Positions 52,831-58,196 of a stretch of DNA of 64,000 bases are shown in pieces. Origin of the DNA: Phycisphaeraceae bacterium (GTDB lineage Bacteria > Planctomycetota > Phycisphaerae > Phycisphaerales > UBA1924). The notes under the pieces were generated by a model. The model was not told the DNA's origin and searched no databases. It was given only the letters and a program-made list of their open reading frames with translations. The DNA lies in NCBI GenBank assembly GCA_020639155.1, contig JACKHF010000002.1, positions 930,001 to 994,000 on the forward strand, read 5' to 3'. A program made the position numbers and the translations under genes. How positions within the stretch are numbered: the stretch's first letter is position 1; each line of letters opens with the position of its first letter.

Positions 52831-54398
52831 ATCGAGGAAAGAGTGTAGAAGCAAACCGCATGGATTGCACACATGCGTGCAGTCTTTGCAAAGAACGGGT
52901 GATATGCTCTGTGTCTGCGGGCCTGTGGCGGAATCGGCAGACGCGACGGACTTAAAATCTGCTGGGGCTTACGCCCCTTGAGGGTTCGACTCCCTCCGGG
53001 CCCACTACGAGAATCGCGGTTTCTCGCTGTACCGGTAGGGTTTTCGTCGTCTTCGTGCTCACCTTCGCTGAGTCTCTCGGAGTCTCCCGAAATCTCTCCC
53101 TGAGTGCCGTTTCGCGCCAAGCAATCCGCCGAGTCGCTGAGGTCGGGAAGAGCGGTGAGTGCGTCGAGTTCTGCGGCTCGTTCGGGATGCGTGTAGCGGT
53201 CCATCGTGAGCGAGATGGTTGAGTGCCGGGCGAGCATCTGGGCCGTCTTCGGATGAACACCTCCGGACGCGAGATTGGTGATGAAGGTGTGGCGAAGCGC
53301 GTGGAAATCAACGACGCGGCCGCGGGTGTCGCGGTCCTTGAGGAAGTCGGTCTTCTCGCGTGCCTCGTGCTCGGCGGGTGAGGGGGCATCGCCCAGCCAA
53401 ACCTCGCGAGCATTGGCCAGGTCAACCCGGAGCATCTCCGCTACGCGAGTCGCATTGGACCAAAGAAACACGTGCTCGGCTGCATCAGTATCACCCAGTG
53501 ACTCTGCGAGGTGCTTTGCAGTCTCAGCTCGAAGGGGCAGGAGATCGGTCCGTCGCCTCTTGCTGTAGCTTGCCTCAACGGTGACAGTCGGCGGCTTCGA
53601 GTCGAGGTCGAAGCTCCGTCGCGTTAGGCTTCGAAGCTCTCCTGCTCGAAGTCCAGTCTCGACGGCAACGAGGTAGAGAAGGGAGCGGCGCTTTCCGGTG
53701 AGACCATTCCTCTCGCCATTCATCGCAGTGGCGGCGATTAGCCAACGAAGCTCATCGGCTGAGAGTGCCCGCCTCTGGCGCTTGTCGTCGGTCTCGGCGT
53801 TCAGCTTCGTGAGATGACGGATGGGGCTTGCGGGAGCCCTGCCGTCTCGAACCATCCAGCGAGAGAATGCCTTGATCGCCTGGAGGTAGTAGTTCGAGGT
53901 CTGGATGCTGATTCCATCCTCGCCTTCTCTGAGGCCTCGAAGGAAGCTCTGCACTTTGCTTGCTGAGATGTCGCCGAAGTAGACGAAGCGACATCCTTCA
54001 AGCACACGACGAACGCGAGTGACTGTGTGCGAGATGTGCTTGGCGGAGTTGCCCTTGGCTTGAAGTGAGCGCTCGTAGTCGTCCAGGTGCGTGCGGAGTG
54101 GCTTGGTGACCGCGACTCGTTCACCCTTTACGAGTCCAATCTCAACGAGCTTGTCGCGGGTTCGCTTCGGCAAGTCGGTTAGCCAGCATTGAAGTGCCGG
54201 GTCGGTCTGCCCGCCTGTTGCAAGGTGGTAGGCAACGAGCTGCTCGATGTTCTTGCCGAGCTCTTCACTGGCGCGCTTGTTGGTAAACGCTGCAAGGCGG
54301 CGTGTCGTCTCGTTCTGGTCACGAAACTCGACGTACCACTTCGATGTCTCGCGGGTTTCGCCTTGGCGTGTTCGGTAAGTGGACTTGAAGAGGCGCAC
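52671..54398 (-). CDS. Tyrosine recombinase/integrase, frame continuing through tRNA antisense
   Basis: Site-specific recombinase that integrates and excises the element. An AP2/SAM-like core-binding domain (LRTHLDDYERSLQAKGNSAK region) precedes the catalytic domain with Arg in TGLRAGELRSL, HALRHTF (His-x-x-Arg), LARHSTISLTMDRYTHP (His, and Tyr codon at 53193-53195). Start GTG 54398 has an AAAGGAG Shine-Dalgarno 7 nt upstream. After the tyrosine the frame stays open for about 63 residues to the tRNA, then through its antisense (SGPGGSRTLKGRKPQQ is encoded there) and into the opposite flank to a stop at 52671. The true functional C-terminus is probably near the att site; the last about 110 residues are host-derived. 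Confidence 0.9.
   Translation of the reverse strand: MRLFKSTYRTRQGETRETSKWYVEFRDQNETTRRLAAFTNKRASEELGKNIEQLVAYHLATGGQTDPALQCWLTDLPKRTRDKLVEIGLVKGERVAVTKPLRTHLDDYERSLQAKGNSAKHISHTVTRVRRVLEGCRFVYFGDISASKVQSFLRGLREGEDGISIQTSNYYLQAIKAFSRWMVRDGRAPASPIRHLTKLNAETDDKRQRRALSADELRWLIAATAMNGERNGLTGKRRSLLYLVAVETGLRAGELRSLTRRSFDLDSKPPTVTVEASYSKRRRTDLLPLRAETAKHLAESLGDTDAAEHVFLWSNATRVAEMLRVDLANAREVWLGDAPSPAEHEAREKTDFLKDRDTRGRVVDFHALRHTFITNLASGGVHPKTAQMLARHSTISLTMDRYTHPERAAELDALTALPDLSDSADCLARNGTQGEISGDSERLSEGEHEDDENPTGTARNRDSRSGPGGSRTLKGRKPQQILSPSRLPIPPQARRHRAYHPFFAKTARMCAIHAVCFYTLSSIWTQRRSTQRKPLLPTRPDVCCASTVCGSDMARSGLGCSISTSLCCIRASRCC
52919..53004 (+). tRNA. tRNA-Leu (anticodon UAA)
   Basis: 86-nt class II tRNA. 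Acceptor stem GGGCCTG pairs with CGGGCCC (one G-U), discriminator A at 53004. Anticodon loop CTTAAAA gives anticodon UAA; one A-C mismatch closes the top of the anticodon stem. Long variable arm (TGGGGCTTACGCCCC region), T-stem GAGGG/CCCTC with loop TTCGACT. The CCA end is not encoded (CTA follows). It is the attachment site of the element to the right; the intact 3' end shows the tRNA was restored on integration. Confidence 0.95.
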
Positions 54399-54424
54399 GG
54401 TTGCGCTCCTTTCTGGGACTGGGG

Positions 54425-54676
54425 CTACGCGCCGGTGGACATCTCTTCCCAACGATCGCGGGGTGGGGCACCTGCGGCAAGCCAGGCTTCGAGGACTGTT
54501 CGCGGCCAGCGCACTGCGCGGCCCAAGCGGATGGGCTTGGGGAGTCTTCCACTGCTTTGCATGCGAAAGACATGGGCGCGGCTGATTCCAAGCAGCTCCG
54601 CCACTTCTTCAGCGGTGAGTGCAAGTCGCGTCGCGTTGTCGTTGTCTGCTGGCATCGGGCTGTCCGTCGTTCGCAT
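54425..54676 (-). CDS. Excisionase/AlpA-like MerR-type DNA-binding protein
   Basis: 83 aa with a winged-helix HTH: ALTAEEVAELLGISRAHVFR, MQSSGRLPKPIRLGR, AVRWPRTVLEAWLAAG. This is the helix-turn-helix_17/AlpA pattern common in excisionases and prophage regulators. It lies 26 nt upstream of the integrase in the same operon, which fits a recombination directionality factor. ATG 54676 is chosen; ATG 54655 would also give a complete domain. The frame continues upstream but that part is unlike coding sequence. Confidence 0.8.
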   Translation of the reverse strand: MRTTDSPMPADNDNATRLALTAEEVAELLGISRAHVFRMQSSGRLPKPIRLGRAVRWPRTVLEAWLAAGAPPRDRWEEMSTGA

Positions 54677-54702
54677 CAGTGCGAACAGTGAGAGGAAAAA
54701 AA

Positions 54703-55455
54703 CTACGTGGCGGCACTTCCAGGCCGAACGGGGAATCCACCGACGAGTCGCATCTGGCGGATGGGAGAGTCGGCATCGGGGCGCACAAACATCGAGGCAC
54801 GAAGCCTCTCCGGCAGGAACGCCTTGCCGTCTCGCAGTCGGATGTCGGAGAAGCGAAACACCGCGGCAGAAAGCGATACACCGAAGCGCTTGGTCATTGC
54901 CGGCAGGAACCGCTTCTTCCAGAGCCACTCGGATTCGGTGGTGTTCATCATGAGCTCAGTGATGCACGGTGCTCGGTCGAGCTTGAGCTCGTCTGCGATG
55001 CGAAAGAGCTCACGGACGAGAAGCGGTACGGGCATCAAGAAGGCTGCGGCAAAGCGATCAGCTTGTTTCTCGTAGCGGTCTCCGCTAGCACCTGGTGCCG
55101 AGCCGGTCTCCTGGAAGACCTTTCGGACCTTCGAGTGAAGGGTCATGTGCGCAAGCTCATGGGCACACGTGAAGCGGTAGCGGCCTTCGTGCTGCAGGAC
55201 CTTCTCGTCGATGAGGATTTCGCGCTCCTTGATGTAGGACGCGCCGAGTACATTCGGGCCAAGGTGCGAAAGGTCAGAGACGCCGAACTCATAGCCGAGG
55301 GGATGCTCGATCCACAGGTCAACGGGCACGGGCAGCGGAGTCTCGCGAATGCCGAGCTCGTTCTTGCACTGCTGGAGCAGCTCCATAGCGCGCTGCTCGA
55401 TGCGGCGAACAGCAACACTCGGCTGCAGGAATGGCCCGTCGCGACCAAGCATCAC
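54703..55455 (-). CDS. ImmA/IrrE-family metallopeptidase
   Basis: 250 aa. Zinc-protease motif HELAHMTLH within RYRFTCAHELAHM, with a downstream EKQADRFAAAFLMP that supplies the third ligand region. ImmA-type proteases cleave XRE repressors such as ImmR to induce mobile elements. The ATG overlaps the stop of the XRE gene (ATGA), the same arrangement as the ImmR-ImmA switch of ICEBs1-like elements. Alternatively it could be the toxin part of a ParDE/COG2856 toxin-antitoxin pair. Confidence 0.88.
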   Translation of the reverse strand: MMLGRDGPFLQPSVAVRRIEQRAMELLQQCKNELGIRETPLPVPVDLWIEHPLGYEFGVSDLSHLGPNVLGASYIKEREILIDEKVLQHEGRYRFTCAHELAHMTLHSKVRKVFQETGSAPGASGDRYEKQADRFAAAFLMPVPLLVRELFRIADELKLDRAPCITELMMNTTESEWLWKKRFLPAMTKRFGVSLSAAVFRFSDIRLRDGKAFLPERLRASMFVRPDADSPIRQMRLVGGFPVRPGSAAT

Positions 55456-55838
55456 TGCTTACCCCCTTCGCCGCTCATCTTCTTGGCCTGCTTGATGAGG
55501 CGATCCCACTGCTCGGGCTTCAGGTCTTTGGCAGTGCGAAGGAACTCGGGGACCTTCGCCGCGGTCGTTGCGTCCTGACTGGCGATCTCACCAACCACGG
55601 TCTCCGGCTTCTTCCAGCCGGAGCGAAGCTGTGCCTCCCCGATGCCGTAGACCCTGGCGATCTTCACCAGCAGCTCCTCGGACGGAGCCCGTCGGCCCTT
55701 CTCGATGTCGGTGAGGTGGGCCGGAGCGATGCCGAGCTTGGCCGCTGTCTCCCGGAGGCCCTTGCCACTGTCCACCCGATGGGCGCGGAGCACCGCTCCG
55801 AGCTTGTCGTTCCCGAACTGGAGGTCTTTCTTGGTCAA
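55452..55838 (-). CDS. XRE-family transcriptional repressor
   Basis: 128 aa. HTH_3 domain: LGAVLRAHRVDSGKGLRETA, AKLGIAPAHLTDIEKGRRAP, LLVKIARVYGIGEAQLRSGW. The C-terminal extension (about 50 residues) could be the region recognised by the ImmA-like protease encoded just downstream. TTG start at 55838, with no clear Shine-Dalgarno. A promoter candidate sits about 30 nt upstream. Presumed to repress the int/xis operon it belongs to, and perhaps the rightward transcript of the RNA region that starts opposite. Confidence 0.85.
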   Translation of the reverse strand: MTKKDLQFGNDKLGAVLRAHRVDSGKGLRETAAKLGIAPAHLTDIEKGRRAPSEELLVKIARVYGIGEAQLRSGWKKPETVVGEIASQDATTAAKVPEFLRTAKDLKPEQWDRLIKQAKKMSGEGGKQ

Positions 55839-55865
55839 GGAGGGTCTCTGGGAGTGTTCGCACTG

Positions 55866-55893
55866 ATGCTAACAGCGTTCCGATGACGGTCAA
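55866..55893 (-). promoter_or_regulatory. Promoter candidate for the XRE-immA-xis-int operon
   Basis: On the - strand TTGACC (55893-55888), 16-nt spacer, TAGCAT (55871-55866), about 28 nt before the TTG start codon. Five of six and four of six matches to the sigma-70 consensus. By eye only. Confidence 0.45.
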
Positions 55894-56116
55894 GCCCGGA
55901 CTGTGGAAAACGCCCGGAAGGTACCGGGGACAGGGGGACCGACCAGAATGTGCTTGTACGCCTCGCGTTAGGGTGGCAAGTCGAGGTCAGTGCCATCAAT
56001 CGACCGAGTACGTCGAGGAAGACACTGCTCCTATGGGCACAACCGCCCGGCAAACCCGGTCTTACCAACCGGGCTAAGGGGACGGAGCTTACCGCCCGTC
56101 ATGGTTGTGGCTCTTC
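55894..56116. other. Non-coding stretch between XRE promoter and domain V-like hairpin
   Basis: No open frame worth calling. It holds a 6-bp hairpin at 56055-56073 (CCCGGT, 7-nt loop, ACCGGG) in a C/G-rich context shortly before the domain V-like hairpin. The rightward promoter for the RNA and the next gene should be here, but no convincing consensus was seen. Confidence 0.5.
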
Positions 56117-56150
56117 GAGCCGGATGCGATGAGAGTCGCTTGTCCGGTTC
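56117..56150 (+). ncRNA. Domain V-like hairpin
   Basis: Nine base pairs (two G-U), 3' bulge of two nucleotides at the canonical place, five base pairs, GAGA tetraloop; total 34 nt, as in bacterial group II introns. The invariant AGC triad is at 56118-56120. The bulge is TT instead of the usual purine-pyrimidine (AC or CG), a deviation that could affect metal binding. Confidence 0.8.
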
Positions 56151-56160
56151 AACGGAGGCT

Positions 56161-56207
56161 CATCAGAGTAATCCCCTCTGCAGGACGCAGAGAGAGTAAT
56201 CCTGATG
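56161..56207 (+). ncRNA. Domain VI-like hairpin
   Basis: CATCAG (56161-56166) pairs with CTGATG (56202-56207), and CTCTGC (56176-56181) with GCAGAG (56187-56192) around an AGGAC loop. The internal loop on both sides holds GTAATC sequences, one of which could provide the branch-point adenosine. A TTCTAT follows, compatible with a 3' splice site near 56213. Confidence 0.6.
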
Positions 56208-57028
56208 TTCTATTCGATGCGCGGGCGCGCACGGAACGTGGGCGACGCTGACAGACCTCGGCATTTCGCTGAGGCCGGTGTGGTTGAAGGTGGTGAGGAG
56301 AAGTGATTCTCCAAATCCCCCAACGGGGTTCGGTGGAGGCGACTCCATCGTTCAACGTGAGCTGGCGTCGGGAGCTTCTGCTTGGCGACAAGCGGAACCG
56401 GAGCTGACTGCTTCGGCGACCTGAGCGAAACCTCAGGCGGTGAATAGCTCAACGATGAGAGGCCCGAACACATAGGGCTTGCCAGTGAGTTCGAGTAGAG
56501 ACGGTGCCGAACTGTGAAAGACCAAAGCCGATGGGTAAGGGGGAGCTTCTTGGTTCTGCCCCCTGAAATCACTCCGATGAGTGCAAACTGTGACTGGGCG
56601 GGAGTCCGGTACACACGGCCTTGGTCCCTCTGGGTAACACCGGATAGCGACGTGACTACTCGAATGACGACGACACCTAAAGCGGGAAGCACTGTGGTTG
56701 CCGGAGTGGTATCCGGTGCCTGGCGTGGTCAGCCAGGTGTTTCAAATGCCGCAGTGTGGGAGTGTGCTGCAAGTAGAAGTTGGCGCGGTCACGTGCCGGG
56801 CGGATGTGCGGCAAGGCAGTCGCAGTCCGTTTGCGCGTTTGGGCTGGTAACCCAAGCGAGTGGAAGCAACGACGAAAGTGGCGAGGGGCATTCAACCCCA
56901 TAGGACAAGTGTTCCGGCCAAAACTGCTCGCATGGCGAGTAGCGGCTGGGCCTGGGAAGCGCTTTGACGGCTGGTGAGAGTTCCATCTGGCGATGGAGTT
57001 GTCATTAGCGGTGGATTGGCCGAGCGGT

Positions 57029-57396
57029 GTGCAGTGCATGACGCACTGCACCAGTTTCTCTGGTTGCGCAAGCGCAACACGTAGGAATTGGAGCACGCGA
57101 TCTGTGGAATCAGGTCGCGTGCGACGTCTGTGCGCTTGCGAGACCACGGAGGTTTGTCGCCATGGTTGCGGCAACCGTGCTCGCAGCGTGCTGCGTTCGC
57201 TCGTGTAGGCGATGGTTGAGCACTTGAGAGCTCCCGCTGTGGGTGACAGCAGCTCGATGCTGCTATGCGCCCACACTTGAACGGCGGTCGAGCTCTCGGT
57301 GCTCCCTGAGCCTGAGTACTGCGGAGCAGTGCGTTTGCGGCCAATCGCGCCAGTAAGGATTTCGGCTTTCGCGGGTTGAGCCATCAATCAACCCGC
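57029..57396 (+). ncRNA. Cluster of stable hairpins between ribozyme-like region and the next gene
   Basis: No credible protein gene. Perfect or near-perfect stems in order: 9 bp at 57029-57051 (GTGCAGTGC), 7 bp at 57063-57078 (GTTGCGC), 8 bp at 57093-57122 (GCACGCGA), and 9 bp at 57371-57396 (GCGGGTTGA with TCAACCCGC). This density exceeds what random GC-rich DNA shows and suggests that the transcript stays structured up to the next gene's leader. It could belong to domains III/IV of the ribozyme or be a separate RNA. Confidence 0.5.
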
Positions 57397-57433
57397 ACCC
57401 CAGGCGGTGAGAGAAGAACGGGAGAGAAGGAGC

Positions 57434-58084
57434 ATGAACATCAACGTCGTCACGTCACGAGAAGCGCTTGTTCAGGTCATTGCGACGAATCTACTCACCG
57501 CCGGGTATCGGTACTACGTGATGGGCCGCATTCCGGAAGGGAAAGACCCGAGGTCAGTGGATGCGAAGCTAAAGGCGAAGTACGACCTTGGGCTTTCGCG
57601 TTGGCAGCGTGCGCGTCGCAAGAGAAACGGGCATGCGAACGTGCGGTATCTCAGGCATGGACGCCTCTTCGTGATGCTTGCCACGGAAGGCAGGCATCGC
57701 TGGTTCGAGGACGAGCGCGAGCAGATCCGCGACGCTCGTCGAGTGCCGCTCAAGGTCGCCGGGTACTCGATCAGCCTTCGCGGCAAGCCGACGACTCACG
57801 GGAGGAACCAGCACCATGTGCACGTGGAGCTTCGGCGATCGACATACCGAGACCTGAAAGCGTACTTCCTGGACCTGGCGACGCATCGGTCAGAGGGGAA
57901 CCTGATGCGGGAGCTCTGGAATCTACCGTTCGAGCCGTACGCCCCGGTGCGTCGTCAGCTCCTGAACATCGTCCGGGCCGTCAACCGGGAGCGGAAGTCG
58001 GCAGGGTTCTCCCGGATTCCGTTCGATTCGATCCGGTTCAAGCGGCGAGTTCTGAAGCCGTTCGGTGTGGATGGTTCGAGCTAG
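57434..58084 (+). CDS. Basic protein of unknown family associated with the structured RNA
   Basis: 216 aa, not recognised. Strongly basic (many Arg/Lys/His), cytosolic, no signal or membrane segment. Distinct blocks: LSRWQRARRKRNGHANVRYL, EGRHRWFEDEREQIRDARRV, PLKVAGYSISLRGKP, HHVHVELRRSTYRDLKAYFL, NIVRAVNRERKSAGFSRIPF. There are no reverse transcriptase, LAGLIDADG, GIY-YIG or HNH motifs. The ATG 57434 follows GGGAGAG/AAGGAG-type purines; a GTG at 57407 would add nine residues. It lies immediately after the ribozyme-like RNA on the same strand, with only a 9-bp hairpin between, in the place where an intron-encoded protein would be in domain IV. RNA binding is plausible from charge, but not shown. 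Confidence 0.75.
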   Translation: MNINVVTSREALVQVIATNLLTAGYRYYVMGRIPEGKDPRSVDAKLKAKYDLGLSRWQRARRKRNGHANVRYLRHGRLFVMLATEGRHRWFEDEREQIRDARRVPLKVAGYSISLRGKPTTHGRNQHHVHVELRRSTYRDLKAYFLDLATHRSEGNLMRELWNLPFEPYAPVRRQLLNIVRAVNRERKSAGFSRIPFDSIRFKRRVLKPFGVDGSS

Positions 58085-58154
58085 CCCGCCAATGGGGAGG
58101 GGAGGCACACGACCCGGTTTCCATGAAGATGCTTGTGGGATGCGGAGGCAGGTG

Positions 58155-58185
58155 GTAGTGACTACCATGGTATGGTAGTCACTAC
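58155..58185. promoter_or_regulatory. 14-bp perfect inverted repeat before the methyltransferase gene
   Basis: GTAGTGACTACCAT and its exact complement ATGGTAGTCACTAC are separated by GGT. Each arm is itself nearly palindromic (TAGTGACTA). It ends one base before the GAGGAGG Shine-Dalgarno of the methyltransferase gene. Either an operator for autoregulation or an RNA hairpin hiding the ribosome-binding site. Confidence 0.85.
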
Positions 58186-58196
58186 GAGGAGGCGTC

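Larger units (their letters stand above)
56117..57028 (+). ncRNA. Group II ribozyme-like RNA, apparently circularly permuted (domains V and VI first)
   Basis: 56117-56150 folds as a 34-nt hairpin with all the dimensions of group II intron domain V: a 9-bp lower stem (GAGCCGGAT with GTCCGGTTC) bearing the AGC triad, a 2-nt bulge (TT) on the 3' side, a 5-bp upper stem and a GAGA tetraloop. Ten nucleotides later a domain VI-like hairpin follows. Downstream, not upstream, are segments resembling bacterial domain I: a GTGGGCGAC start-like box at 56238, then GGCGACAAGCGGAACC (56384-56399) and GAACACATAGGGC (about 56466). Several more GNRA- and hairpin-rich stretches run to about 57000. Only about 280 nt separate domain V from the divergent XRE gene, too little for a normal upstream domain I-III. 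No reverse transcriptase or other known intron ORF is present. Confidence 0.6.

Noticed and set aside
51739..52848. 369-aa + strand frame opposite the ABC transporter genes
   Set aside because: Arg/Gln-rich antisense shadow; the ABC ATPase and permease motifs are unambiguous on the other strand.
52952..53425. 157-aa frame ending GPEGVEPSRGVSPSRF, resembling the tail of some integrases
   Set aside because: It is an alternate phase of the integrase 3' region crossing the tRNA antisense; the catalytic residues are in the other frame. Kept only as a hint that the locus is an att site.
55850..56213. Conventional short group II intron ending at the domain V/VI hairpins
   Set aside because: Only about 280 nt lie between the XRE gene and domain V, too short for domains I-IV, and no domain I-like sequence is seen there, while such sequence follows downstream.
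56677..57387. 236-aa open frame on the - strand in the structured RNA region
   Set aside because: Antisense to the hairpin-rich RNA, low-complexity Pro/Arg/His composition, no Shine-Dalgarno, no recognisable domain; a typical GC-rich shadow.
57376..58158. 260-aa frame overlapping the basic protein gene in another phase
   Set aside because: Its sequence is Arg/Gly/Ser-rich without folded-domain character, and the 57434 frame has clear conserved-looking blocks and a better start.
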